Assembly: GCF_014648175.1 (NCBI RefSeq)
Contig: NZ_BMQP01000006.1
Coordinates: forward strand, 1-64,000
DNA: 64,000 bases
DNA from: Planobispora rosea
GTDB lineage: Bacteria > Actinomycetota > Actinomycetes > Streptosporangiales > Streptosporangiaceae
Direction of reading: 5' to 3'
The translations under genes and the position numbers were made by a program. The notes below the pieces were generated by a model that saw nothing but the letters and a program-made list of their open reading frames with translations, was not told the DNA's origin and ran no database searches. This document shows, in pieces, positions 8,448 through 16,579 of the stretch. Every line of letters starts with the position of its first letter. The stretch's first letter is position 1.

Positions 8448-9314
8448 TCATACGCGCTGCCACAGGGCCGGGACGTTCGGCGGCTCCCAGCCGGCCGCGG
8501 CCGTGTGCGCCTGCAGGCACCGGTAGGTCGCGCCGCCGTAGGTGACCTGGGCCCCGGCCGCGTAGTAGGTACCGGCCTGCCAGGTGCCGCCGCCCGTGGG
8601 CGTCACGGTCGGGGTCGGGGTCGGCGAGCTCGTGCCGGCGACGTTGAGCACGAAGTCGAACGTCGCCTCCCGTCCCGAGCCGACCGTGCGCACGTTCATC
8701 AGCAGCGACGGATCGTAGATCGTGTCGGTGTTGTTGCGCGGCTCGCCCGGGAAGTAGAGCTGCGTGGTCAGGATCTGCGGCTGGCCCGGGGCCTGGAGCT
8801 TGACGTGGATGTGCCGGGTCCGGCCGGGGTAGAGGCCCGGGACGATCGTGGTCAGCCGGTAGACCCCGTTGGCGTCGGTGTACAGGTGGCCGCGGAGCCG
8901 GTAGCCGGTGTTGTCGTAGGCGCCCATGGTGTCGGCCTGCCAGAAGTCCAGCAGCACCCGGCTGAGAGGCTGGCAGGCGCGGTTGAAGACGTGGCCGGTG
9001 ACGACCAGGCGGGTGCCGGACACTCCGCCGGTGAGGTCGTCGCGCTGGGGGGAGTTGGGCTTGAAGTAGGGCCCCTCCATCTGCGCGATGGTCGTCCTGC
9101 CGGGGGTGCAGGCCAGCAGCTCGTTCTCCGGCGGGGCCGAGGCGGCGCCCGCGGCGGCGGCGGCCCCCACCACGGCCGGGACGGTCAGGGCGCCCACGCC
9201 GACCGCGGTGATGAACTGCTTACGGCTGAGGCCGGACTCCTCTCCGGCTGTCTTGTCTCCGGCTGTCTTGTCTCCGGCCGTCTTATCTCTGGGCACGTGA
9301 GGGTTCTCGGACAT
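8448..9314 (-). CDS. Exported intradiol ring-cleavage dioxygenase with C-terminal carbohydrate-binding module
   Basis: A 288-residue protein expected to cleave catechol-type rings between the hydroxyls using Fe(III). The N-terminus has KQFITAVGVGALTVPAVVG, a hydrophobic export signal that lacks the usual double arginine before it. The dioxygenase core shows likely iron ligands in DNTGYRLRGHLY and YPGRTRHIHVKL (Tyr, Tyr, His, His). After a Thr/Pro linker, the last 45 residues (GTWQAGTYYAAGAQVTYGG to WEPPNVPALWQRV) match a CBM5/12 chitin/cellulose-binding module. Such fusions are known in biomass-degrading Streptomyces. A GGAG site supports the ATG. Residues 11-25 are a DKTAG repeat encoded by a 15-bp tandem repeat. 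The divergent AraC gene is its likely regulator. Confidence 0.88.
   Translation of the reverse strand: MSENPHVPRDKTAGDKTAGDKTAGEESGLSRKQFITAVGVGALTVPAVVGAAAAAGAASAPPENELLACTPGRTTIAQMEGPYFKPNSPQRDDLTGGVSGTRLVVTGHVFNRACQPLSRVLLDFWQADTMGAYDNTGYRLRGHLYTDANGVYRLTTIVPGLYPGRTRHIHVKLQAPGQPQILTTQLYFPGEPRNNTDTIYDPSLLMNVRTVGSGREATFDFVLNVAGTSSPTPTPTVTPTGGGTWQAGTYYAAGAQVTYGGATYRCLQAHTAAAGWEPPNVPALWQRV
9241..9285 (-). repeat. 15-bp tandem repeat inside the dioxygenase leader
   Basis: Three copies of TCTCCGGCTGTCTTG (the third with two changes) encode the repeated residues DKTAG just before the export signal. The copies keep the reading frame. Confidence 0.85.
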
Positions 9315-9582
9315 GGGTGTGCTCTCCTTCGGACAGCGGCGGCCGGCCGCGCTGGGGGGTCGGCACGGCCCGTTCCGTCCTGACGTGTATATCCACGCCC
9401 CCGGCCGGAGATCTGACCGTGCGTGCCAGGCAGCCGGCGGAGAGCGCCAGGCTGCCCGCCGTACGGCGGCGCCGGGGGAGCAGGCACGGCGGGCATAACA
9501 CGGTGCTGGAGCGGTGATGGGATTTCCGCCCGGCCGGGCGGGAGGGGAAGGCTGGGGCCGCCACTGTGACGAGGAGACGGCC

Positions 9583-10530
9583 ATGCCCATGTTCGTCAGC
9601 ACCGCCGGGCAGCCGGTCGAGGACCAGGCCGCGTTCTGGCGCTACACCGTCTCCCAGGCGTTCGGTCCGCTGGAGATGCAGACCGACGCCCGGGAGGGGT
9701 TCGACGGCCGGATCGTCGGCCGCACGTTCGGCCCGGTCCAGATGAGCGACGTGCGCGCGGTCGCCCACGTGGTCAGCCGCGCCGGGCGGCATGTCCTGCG
9801 GGGCGGGCCCGACCACTACAAGTTCTCCCTGCTGCTGCGCGGTTCGGGAGTGGTCGAGCAGGCGGGCAGGTACGTCGTGGTCACCCCGGGCGACCTGGTC
9901 CTCTACGACCTGGCGCGGCCGGTCCGGTTCGCGCTGGACAGTCACCATCTGCTGGCGCTCACCGTCCCCCGGTCGGCGATCCCGCTGCCGCCGACCCATG
10001 TGGCGAGTCTGTTCGGCACGCTGCTGGCCAGCCGGAGCGGGCCGGGACGGGTGGCCGTCTCGTTGCTGACCGCGCTGGCCGCAGACGGCGACGCGGCGGA
10101 GGGACCGTACGGCATGCATGTCGGGGAGGCCCTGGTGAACGTGGTGACCGGCGCGATACGGGAGCGCCTGGACGACGCGCTCCCGCCGGGAGGCGCGCAC
10201 GCCGAGCTGTTCGAGCGGATCACGGAGTGGATCGAGCGGAACCTGCACCGGCCCGGCCTGTCCCCGGAGGCCGTGGCCCGGGCCCACCACGTCTCACTGC
10301 GCCAGCTCCACCGGATCTTCCAGGCGGCGGGTACCACGGTGGCCGCGCACATCCGGGCCCGCCGTCTGGACCATTGCCGCCGTGAGCTGGCGTCCGGGGA
10401 GCCGGGGGCCGACCGGGTGAGCGTGATCGCCGCCCGCTGGGGGTTCTCCGACCCGACTTCCTTCAGCCGGGCCTTCCGCCGGGCCTACGGCGTCGCGCCG
10501 CGCGACTACCGGAGCCGGCCACCGGGCTGA
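9583..10530 (+). CDS. AraC-family regulator (AraC_binding_2 type)
   Basis: A 315-residue activator-type regulator with an N-terminal cupin-like domain (FGPVQMSDV...VVTPGDLVLYDLARPV) and a C-terminal AraC HTH pair (VARAHHVSLRQLHRIFQ and VSVIAARWGFSDPTSFSRAFRRAYG). GAGGAG lies seven bases before the chosen ATG; an earlier in-frame start would add 23 poorly conserved residues. This subfamily often controls aromatic-compound genes, and it is divergent from the dioxygenase across a 268-base gap, so it probably regulates that gene. Target and inducer are inferred from position. Confidence 0.85.
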   Translation: MPMFVSTAGQPVEDQAAFWRYTVSQAFGPLEMQTDAREGFDGRIVGRTFGPVQMSDVRAVAHVVSRAGRHVLRGGPDHYKFSLLLRGSGVVEQAGRYVVVTPGDLVLYDLARPVRFALDSHHLLALTVPRSAIPLPPTHVASLFGTLLASRSGPGRVAVSLLTALAADGDAAEGPYGMHVGEALVNVVTGAIRERLDDALPPGGAHAELFERITEWIERNLHRPGLSPEAVARAHHVSLRQLHRIFQAAGTTVAAHIRARRLDHCRRELASGEPGADRVSVIAARWGFSDPTSFSRAFRRAYGVAPRDYRSRPPG

Positions 10531-10693
10531 CGGGGAAGGGCGGAGCGAGGGAGGACAGACCGAGGGAGTACGGACGGGGGGAGTACGGCCGGCCGGCCGG
10601 ATGGGGCGGGTGCGGCGGCCGGGCGAGCGGCCCGCGGTGTTCCGGCGCAGGCCGGGAGGCCGTGGGCCGTGCCCGTTCACGGCGGTGCTGTCG

Positions 10694-10757
10694 GTGTCGC
10701 GCTCATGTCGTGTCGCGCTCATGTCGTGTCGCGCTCATGTCGTGTCGCGCTCATGTC
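10694..10757. repeat. Four perfect 16-bp tandem repeats
   Basis: GTGTCGCGCTCATGTC occurs four times without a mismatch, back to back, between the AraC gene and the end of the alcohol dehydrogenase gene. No spacer separates the copies, so this is not a CRISPR array. The rest of 10531-10782 holds nothing recognisable. Confidence 0.95.
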
Positions 10758-10782
10758 GCCCCGTGCCGCCGTGACGGCTCAC

Positions 10783-11868
10783 TCAGTCCATGACGACGAC
10801 CTGGCGCAGGACCTCGCCGCCCCGCAGCGCCGCCACGGCGTCGTTGAGGTCGGTGAGCTTGATCCGGGCGCTGATCATGCTCTCCAGGTCGAGCTTGCCC
10901 GCCTTGTAGAGCCCGGCGAAGAACGGGAAGTCCCGGCGGACGTCGGATCCTCCGTACAGCGAGCTGAGGATGTTCTTGCCCTCGAAGAGCAGGTTGAACG
11001 CGGTCAGCGGGACGGTGTCGTCCATCGCGCCCGCGCCCACGACGATCACGTCGCCGCCGCGCCGGGTCGCCTGCCAGGCGGTCATGATGGCGGCGGACTT
11101 GCCGACGGCCTCGAAGCCGTAGTCGAAGCCCTGGCCGCCGGTCAGCGTGCCGAGCGCGTCCGGGAGCTGGTCGGGTGTGATCGCGTGGGTGGCGCCGACC
11201 TTCTTGGCCAGCTCGTGCTTGGACTCCAGCGGATCGATCGCCAGGATCGTGGTCGCGCCGGAGATCCGGGCGCCCTGGATGATCGAGAGGCCGATGCCGC
11301 CGGCGCCGACCACGGCCACGGTCGATCCCGCGCGCACCTTGGCGGTGTTGAGCGCCGCGCCGACGCCGGTGGTGATGCCGCAGCCGATCAGCGCCGCCGC
11401 CTCGAACGGCACCTCCGGATCGACCTTGATCGCACCCTGCCAGGGCACGATGATCTCCTCGGACCAGGTGCCGCACCCGGCCATGCCGAAGGCGGGGGTG
11501 TCACCGCCGTAACGGAATCGGGCGTTGACGAAGCTGTCCATGACGTAGGTCATGCACAGGAACGGCTGGCCGACCAGGCAGTTGGGGCAGCCGCCGCAGG
11601 CCGGGGTCCAGTTGACGATGACATGGTCGCCGGGCTGGAGGCCGGTCACGTGGTCCCCGACCTCCACGACCTCACCCGCGCCTTCGTGGCCGGGGATGAC
11701 CGGGAGCGGCATGGGCAGCACGCCGCTGATCACCGACAGGTCGGAGTGGCAGACACCGGTCGCCCTGACCTTGATCCGGACGTCCGTGGGGCCCATCGGG
11801 GCGAGGGTGAAATCGTCGCGGATGTCGAGCTTGTCGTCGCCGACGGTATGCAGAAGCGCACCACGCAT
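10783..11868 (-). CDS. Zinc-dependent alcohol dehydrogenase
   Basis: A 361-residue medium-chain dehydrogenase. The catalytic zinc site is seen in TGVCHSD and PGHEGAGEV, the structural zinc site in CGGCPNCLVGQPFLC, and the NAD-binding motif in VVGAGGIGLS. It is the last gene of a three-gene operon (oxidoreductase, ferredoxin, this gene) and starts 14 bases after the ferredoxin stop behind GAGGAGG. The KstR-type box before the operon suggests it may oxidise a steroid or sterol side-chain alcohol, such as the product of a P450. That substrate is inference; the enzyme family is clear. Confidence 0.9.
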   Translation of the reverse strand: MRGALLHTVGDDKLDIRDDFTLAPMGPTDVRIKVRATGVCHSDLSVISGVLPMPLPVIPGHEGAGEVVEVGDHVTGLQPGDHVIVNWTPACGGCPNCLVGQPFLCMTYVMDSFVNARFRYGGDTPAFGMAGCGTWSEEIIVPWQGAIKVDPEVPFEAAALIGCGITTGVGAALNTAKVRAGSTVAVVGAGGIGLSIIQGARISGATTILAIDPLESKHELAKKVGATHAITPDQLPDALGTLTGGQGFDYGFEAVGKSAAIMTAWQATRRGGDVIVVGAGAMDDTVPLTAFNLLFEGKNILSSLYGGSDVRRDFPFFAGLYKAGKLDLESMISARIKLTDLNDAVAALRGGEVLRQVVVMD

Positions 11869-11882
11869 GGGGGACCTCCTCG

Positions 11883-12074
11883 TTACTCCTCTAGGGAGAG
11901 GGCGGCTTTGGGACAGGACCGCACGGCGTGCCGGACGCGGTCCATCATCTCCGGCGGCGGCTCAGGCAGCAGCAGGTGCAGCTGGTCGTCGTCGTCGAGT
12001 TCGAAGACCTCCGGGGCGAGTCCCGTGCAGACGGCGTTGGCCTCGCAGACCAGATAGTCGACTTTGACCTTCAT
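11883..12074 (-). CDS. Small [3Fe-4S]-type ferredoxin (FdxD-like)
   Basis: A 63-residue electron carrier. Cysteines at 10, 16 and 54 (CEANAVC ... CPKAA) give the CX5C...CP pattern of actinobacterial P450 ferredoxins; the residue between them at the fourth cluster position is alanine, as in [3Fe-4S] members. Length and sequence resemble the FdxD protein of the mycobacterial cholesterol regulon. GAGGAGG precedes the ATG. It lies between an F420/FMN-type oxidoreductase and an alcohol dehydrogenase under one KstR-type box and could feed the P450 at 23.3 kb. Confidence 0.85.
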   Translation of the reverse strand: MKVKVDYLVCEANAVCTGLAPEVFELDDDDQLHLLLPEPPPEMMDRVRHAVRSCPKAALSLEE

Positions 12075-12111
12075 GGGAGCCTCCTCAACCGGGCTGTGCC
12101 GCTCGACCGTG

Positions 12112-12552
12112 CTATACCGCGGTGGCGAGCTTACGGTGATCCCAGGAGATCACCCGGGTCGGCTCCACCACGAAGGCGATACGTTTGCGGCCGGTGTAGG
12201 CGACGTACTCCGTCAGGAGCTCCTCGGCCTCCGGCATCCCGGCCATCCGCCTGGCCACGTTCATGCCGACGTCGAGGATGCCCTCGGGCTCGTCGATCCT
12301 GCGGGCCACGCCGTACACCAGGACTCCACGCAGGTCGGAGTATTCCTCTCCGGCCTCGATCAGGCAGCTCACCCGGGCGTCCCGCTCGATGTTCCGCGTC
12401 TTCTGGGCCTTGCCGTAGGTCCAGAAGGAGATCTTCCCGTCGGTCAGCCCGTAGAACATGGTCACCAGGTGCGGTGTGCCGTCCGGATTGATCGTGCCGA
12501 GCTGGAGCTTGCGTGACTCGGCGATGAAGGCGGTGACCTCGTCGTCGGACAT
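12112..12552 (-). CDS. PPOX-class (FMN/F420-dependent) oxidoreductase
   Basis: A split-barrel flavin- or F420-binding protein of about 146 residues (QLGTINPDGTPHLVTMFY, TRNIERDARVSCLIE). The family reduces small substrates with reduced flavin or F420; which cofactor it uses cannot be told here. Two starts are possible: ATG at 12552 or ATG at 12600. The latter would put the KstR-type operator inside the coding sequence, so the former is preferred, although neither has a strong ribosome site and the transcript may be leaderless. It is the first gene of the operon with the ferredoxin and alcohol dehydrogenase. Confidence 0.8.
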   Translation of the reverse strand: MSDDEVTAFIAESRKLQLGTINPDGTPHLVTMFYGLTDGKISFWTYGKAQKTRNIERDARVSCLIEAGEEYSDLRGVLVYGVARRIDEPEGILDVGMNVARRMAGMPEAEELLTEYVAYTGRKRIAFVVEPTRVISWDHRKLATAV

Positions 12553-12585
12553 CACGATGCGGGCGCGCTGGTTCACGGTGCAAAG

Positions 12586-12599
12586 TAGAACACGTTCCA
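12586..12599. promoter_or_regulatory. KstR-type operator
   Basis: TAGAACACGTTCCA matches TnnAACnnGTTnnA at all eight defined positions. It lies 34 bases before the preferred start of the oxidoreductase-ferredoxin-dehydrogenase operon and about 80 bases before the divergent methyltransferase. Its reverse complement is identical to the site at 17993. Confidence 0.75.
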
Positions 12600-12679
12600 T
12601 GGAGGTGGGCAAGAGCCCAACGGAATGTCGTTCTGGTTGTGCGCTTCGCCCTTCCTCCCGGTCTGTGTACCCTGCTCCG

Positions 12680-13336
12680 ATGAGCACCACCACTCCGCCC
12701 TCCATGCCCCCCGACCTGCTGGGCGCCGCGCAGCGCGCCAAGGGGTTCATGCCGCACGCCGAGGGCCTCGCCCTGTTCGAGACCGCGGTCGCCTACGGCC
12801 CGCTCGGACCGATCTGCGAGATCGGCACCTACTGCGGCAAGTCCGCGGTCTACCTCGGCGCGGGCGCCCGTCAGGCGGGCTCCGTCGTCCTGACCGTGGA
12901 CCACCACCGTGGCTCGGAGGAGATCCAGCCGGGCTGGGCGCACCACGACCCCACCCTGGTGGACCCGCGCTTCGGCAAGATGGACTCGCTGCCCACCTTC
13001 CGCGCCACGATCGCCTCCGCCGGGCTGGAGGAGGAGGTCATCGCGATCGTCGGCAGGTCCGAGCGGGTCGCCGCGCTCTGGAACACCCCGCTGGCGATGC
13101 TGTTCATCGACGGCGGCCACTCGGAGGAGCCGGTGACCGCGGACTACGAGGGCTGGGCGCCGCACGTCATGATCGGTGGCGCGCTGGCCTTCCACGACGT
13201 CTACCCCGACCCGGCCGACGGCGGGCAGGCGCCGTACCGGGTCTACCAGCGGGTTCTCGCCTCCGGCGCGTTCAAGGAGGTCCGGCACGAGGGCTCGCTC
13301 CGGGTGCTGGAGCGCACCGGCCCCGGCATCGGCTGA
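12680..13336 (+). CDS. Class I SAM-dependent methyltransferase (Methyltransf_24-like)
   Basis: A 218-residue protein with a SAM-binding core: ICEIGTYCGKSAVYLG, the acidic loop VVLTVDHHRGS, and LAMLFIDGGHSEEPVTADYEGW typical of the Methyltransf_24 group, which includes sugar and glycan O-methyltransferases. The ATG has no clear ribosome site, so the mRNA may be leaderless. It is divergent from the F420-type oxidoreductase operon and convergent with the DUF1702 gene. The acceptor is unknown; nearness to the glycan cluster makes a sugar plausible. Confidence 0.8.
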   Translation: MSTTTPPSMPPDLLGAAQRAKGFMPHAEGLALFETAVAYGPLGPICEIGTYCGKSAVYLGAGARQAGSVVLTVDHHRGSEEIQPGWAHHDPTLVDPRFGKMDSLPTFRATIASAGLEEEVIAIVGRSERVAALWNTPLAMLFIDGGHSEEPVTADYEGWAPHVMIGGALAFHDVYPDPADGGQAPYRVYQRVLASGAFKEVRHEGSLRVLERTGPGIG

Positions 13337-13370
13337 CGCCCGCGCGAGTCACGCCTCCCGGCTGCGTGGG

Positions 13371-14579
13371 TCAGGCTTCCCGGCCGCGGCGGGACCAGGC
13401 CTTGCGGACTCCCGCGCGCCAGGCCTGGTAGTGCTCGCCGCTGTAGGCGTTGTGGCCCAGCGCGATGAGCGCGGTGTCGGTCCATCCGGCGGCCTCGTCC
13501 ACCTCGGCGCCGCACAGTACGGGCGCCGCCGCGGCGGTGTGCCCGGGGACGGCGCCGGAGATCAGCCGGGCCGCGCAGGCGAACGCGGCGCCCTGGGCGA
13601 GATGGGCGTGGAAACCGGCCTCGGCCGCCGCCCCGGCCAGGCGTTCCAGATCGTCCGGGGCCGCGCCCCCGGCGTACGCGGCGGCCATGCCGATGCCGCT
13701 CCACAGGTCGGCACGGCGGCCCGCGGGGAACTCGGCCAGGCGCAGCACGACGTCATCGGCCCCGGCGCACTCGTGGAACCAGAGCGCCCGGCCTAGACCC
13801 TGATCGAAGATCGCCCATCGGGTCCGGTCCATCAGCCGGGGTGTGCGCCGCCGTCCCACGGTCCGGTCGGCGGCGAACAGGCCGCGGTGGAAGCCGAAGC
13901 CGTCGAAGGCCAGCCAGCGCAGCAGCGGATGGACCGCGCGGACACCCCACGTCGGGCGCAACCGCAACCGGGCGTAGGCGCAGCCCGCGCCAGAGTGGAT
14001 CATGTGCGGGTACCGTACCCCCTGCCCGCTGAGCAGCGCCCGGAGCCGGCGGCCGCCGGTCAGCGTGAGAACGTCGAGCGTCGCGCAGGCCATGCCCGCG
14101 CCCTCGTAGGCGAACCCGCGCACCTCCTCGCCGAGATCGTCGATCCGTTCCGCTTCTCCCGCGATCACAGCGTTGAACCCGGTCAGGAAGGACAGGACGG
14201 CGGCCTCCAGATGCCCGCGTGCCGGGCCCAGGCGGAAGCGGAGCCTGCCGAAGTCCCCCCGGCCCGGATCCTGGCGGAGCGGCCCTCTCAACGCCCGCAG
14301 GGCCTCCGTCCGGCCCGCTGCGGGGGCCTCCGGCGCGCTCTGGCGTGGCGCGCTCTCGGACGGCACGGCCTCGGACGGCATGGCCTCGGATGGCGCGGTT
14401 CTGGACGGCGCGGTCCCGGACGGCCGGTGACCCGGCCCGGGCGGCGCGTGCTCCACCTCGGACGGCCGGGGCGGTGCGTGCTCGGGCGCGGATGCGGTGT
14501 GCCCCGGACCGGGGGCGTCCGGCGCCCACGTGCCGTCGTCGCACCGAGCGACTGTCTGGATGCCCTCCGCGTTGCTCAC
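13371..14579 (-). CDS. DUF1702 family protein with Pro/Ser/Ala-rich N-terminal extension
   Basis: The C-terminal 300 residues match DUF1702 (GFAYEGAGMACATLD, MIHSGAGCAYARL, LLRWLAFDGFGFHRG, FDQGLGRALWFHECA, RRADLWSGIGMAAAYAGG). The function is unknown; the family occurs near natural-product and lipid-linked genes. The first 100 residues are low-complexity, with repeated SEA(M/V)P-like units. The GTG start is tentative because no ribosome site is visible and the true start could lie later, nearer the conserved domain. It lies 135 bases behind the six-hairpin-like gene of the glycan cluster on the same strand. Confidence 0.7.
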   Translation of the reverse strand: MSNAEGIQTVARCDDGTWAPDAPGPGHTASAPEHAPPRPSEVEHAPPGPGHRPSGTAPSRTAPSEAMPSEAVPSESAPRQSAPEAPAAGRTEALRALRGPLRQDPGRGDFGRLRFRLGPARGHLEAAVLSFLTGFNAVIAGEAERIDDLGEEVRGFAYEGAGMACATLDVLTLTGGRRLRALLSGQGVRYPHMIHSGAGCAYARLRLRPTWGVRAVHPLLRWLAFDGFGFHRGLFAADRTVGRRRTPRLMDRTRWAIFDQGLGRALWFHECAGADDVVLRLAEFPAGRRADLWSGIGMAAAYAGGAAPDDLERLAGAAAEAGFHAHLAQGAAFACAARLISGAVPGHTAAAAPVLCGAEVDEAAGWTDTALIALGHNAYSGEHYQAWRAGVRKAWSRRGREA

Positions 14580-14714
14580 GGGCCGACCGTAGCCAGCCGG
14601 GATCCGCCCCTCAAGCACCGGACCCGGCCGTCCGGGCAAAGAAAGGGTCAGCGCAAGCCGTGCGAGTGGCCTACGGAGCCGTACCGGCCGGTCGGCGGGG
14701 ACCGCACGGAAGGG

Positions 14715-15842
14715 TCAGCGGGAGCGGGCGTGGCTGCAGCCGCAGGCGGCCGTGGGACGGTCCGTCGCGTGCGCGCCCGCGTCGCGGAAGACGCCCGCGC
14801 CCCCGGTACGGCCGAGCAGCGCGTCGGCGGCGAGCACGACGGCGGCCGCGGTGTAGGCCGAGCGCTCGTGCGGGAACCACTTCTCGTTCACGAACTGCCA
14901 GCCGGTCCAGTAGGAACCGTCGTCGTGCCGCAGGTGCTGCATGTCGGCGAAGAGCTTCAGCGCCCGCTCCCGATCTCCCAGGGCGTCCAGCGCCAGCACC
15001 AGCTCGCACGACTCCGCGCCGGTCACCCAGGGCTGGTCGGAGACGCAGCGGATGCCCAGGCCCGGCTCGACGAACGTCTCCCACTCCTCGGCCAGCCGGG
15101 CGTGGGCCGCCGGGCCGCGCAGCGCGCCGCCGAGGATCGGGTAGTACCAGTCCATGGAGAAGCGGCTCTTGTCGGCGAACGCCTCCGGGTGGGCGGCCAG
15201 CACGTGGCCGAGCTGGTCGGCGGCGAGCTCCCAGTCGGGCTGGGGGTCACCGAGGTGCTCGCCGAGCAGCACGCCGCAGCGCAGCCCCTGGTAGACCGAG
15301 GAGCAACCGGTCAGCAGAGCGTACGGCGCCGGCCTGCCGTCGGCCGCGCGCTCCCAGACGATCTCACCCCGGGTGGTCTGCAGTCCGACCACGAAGTCCA
15401 GGGCGGACCGCACGACGGGCCACATCTCCCGGGCGAACTCCTCGTCCCCGGTGACCCGCAGCTCGTGCCAGACGCCGACCGCGACGTAGGCCGCGTGGTT
15501 GGACTCCCCGCCCTTCTCGACGGCCTCGCCCTTGACGATCTTCATCGGCCAGGACCCGTCGGCCCGCTGGGTGCACGCCAGCCAGTCGTAGCCCTTGCGC
15601 GCGGGCCCGGTCAGTCCGGCCACGGTCATCGCCATCAGGCACTCGACGTGGTTCCAGGCGTCCACGTGCCCCTCCGGCCAGGGCACGCCGCCGTCGGGCT
15701 CCTGCACGGCCGCGATGCTCCGGGCGGTCTCGACGACCTGCCCCCATTCCAGCGGGAAGTCCGCTTCCGCCGGGAAGCCCGCGCCGTCTCCCTCCCCGGC
15801 CGTGCTCGTGGCGTCGCCGTGCCGGGGGACCTGCTCGGTCAC
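14715..15842 (-). CDS. Six-hairpin/prenyltransferase-repeat-like protein of the glycan cluster
   Basis: A 375-residue soluble protein with alpha/alpha-barrel repeats: VPWPEGHVDAWNHVECLMAM, QRADGSWPMKI, ESNHAAYVAVGVWHEL, DGSYWTGWQFVNEKWFP. These look like terpene-cyclase/prenyltransferase or six-hairpin glycosidase repeats. Annotations of relatives as prenyltransferases rest on fold only. The GTG start overlaps the methyltransferase stop (GTGA), showing translational coupling. With the GT4 enzyme and methyltransferase upstream it probably acts on the same glycan. A Cys-rich tail (CGCSHARSR) ends the protein. The reaction is unknown. Confidence 0.75.
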   Translation of the reverse strand: MTEQVPRHGDATSTAGEGDGAGFPAEADFPLEWGQVVETARSIAAVQEPDGGVPWPEGHVDAWNHVECLMAMTVAGLTGPARKGYDWLACTQRADGSWPMKIVKGEAVEKGGESNHAAYVAVGVWHELRVTGDEEFAREMWPVVRSALDFVVGLQTTRGEIVWERAADGRPAPYALLTGCSSVYQGLRCGVLLGEHLGDPQPDWELAADQLGHVLAAHPEAFADKSRFSMDWYYPILGGALRGPAAHARLAEEWETFVEPGLGIRCVSDQPWVTGAESCELVLALDALGDRERALKLFADMQHLRHDDGSYWTGWQFVNEKWFPHERSAYTAAAVVLAADALLGRTGGAGVFRDAGAHATDRPTAACGCSHARSR

Positions 15843-16552
15843 GAGGGCTTCCGGACGTAGAGCACCACGCTCTTGCCGATGATCGGATTGAGCAGGGACT
15901 CGGCGATGCGGGTGACGGCCGGGCGCTTCATGATGTCCCAGACCAGGATCTCGTGGTACGCCTTGGCCAGCGGGTGCTCGTCGTTGTTGACGCCGACCGC
16001 GCACTTGATCCACCAGTACGGCGCGTGCAGGCCGTGGGCGTGGTGGTGCGGGCCGATCCGGAAGCCGGTGGCCTTCAGCTTGGCGCTGAGCTCGGCGAGC
16101 GTGTAGATCCGCACGTGCCCGCCCGGAGCGGTGTGGTAGTCCTCGTCGAGGGCCCAGCAGATCCGTTCGGGCAGGAAGCTCGGCACCGTGATCGCGGCGT
16201 GACCGCCGGGCTTGAGCACCCGGAAGATCTCCCGCATCGCCGCCATGTCGTCGGGGATGTGCTCCAGCACCTCGGCGGCGATCACCCGGTCGAAGCTGGC
16301 GTCCTCGAACGGCATGTCCAGCGCGTCACCGGTCACGGTCTCGGACGTCGCGCCCGGGGGGACCTCACCGGCCTTGTCCATGGCGGCGAACATGCTCGCC
16401 ACGCCTTCCAGCTCCGCCGCGTCCATGTCGAAGGCGACCACGTCGGCGCCGCGGCGCAGCACCTCGAACGCGTGCCGCCCGCCGCCGCAGCCCAGGTCGA
16501 GAACTCGGGTGCCGGGCCCGACGGGCAACCGGTCGAAGTCGACAGTCAGCAC
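15839..16552 (-). CDS. Class I SAM-dependent methyltransferase (Methyltransf_11)
   Basis: A 237-residue methyltransferase with motif I VLDLGCGGGRHAFEVLRRG, the acidic VVAFDMD strand end, and EVLEHIPDDMAAMREIFRVLKPGG. AAGGAG precedes the GTG start. It sits 27 bases after the GT4 gene and overlaps the next gene by four bases, so all three are co-translated. The acceptor is likely a sugar or lipid-linked intermediate made by the GT4 enzyme; that is inferred from position. Confidence 0.88.
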   Translation of the reverse strand: MLTVDFDRLPVGPGTRVLDLGCGGGRHAFEVLRRGADVVAFDMDAAELEGVASMFAAMDKAGEVPPGATSETVTGDALDMPFEDASFDRVIAAEVLEHIPDDMAAMREIFRVLKPGGHAAITVPSFLPERICWALDEDYHTAPGGHVRIYTLAELSAKLKATGFRIGPHHHAHGLHAPYWWIKCAVGVNNDEHPLAKAYHEILVWDIMKRPAVTRIAESLLNPIIGKSVVLYVRKPS

Positions 16553-16579
16553 TTGCCGCTCCTTGCAGAGGATTGATGG

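Noticed and set aside
10694..10757. CRISPR-like array
   Set aside because: The 16-bp copies adjoin without spacers and no cas gene is nearby, so it is a simple tandem repeat.
10669..12057. 462-codon plus-strand frame opposite the alcohol dehydrogenase and ferredoxin
   Set aside because: It mirrors two well-supported genes and is built of the reversed codon pattern; no start site or domain is seen.
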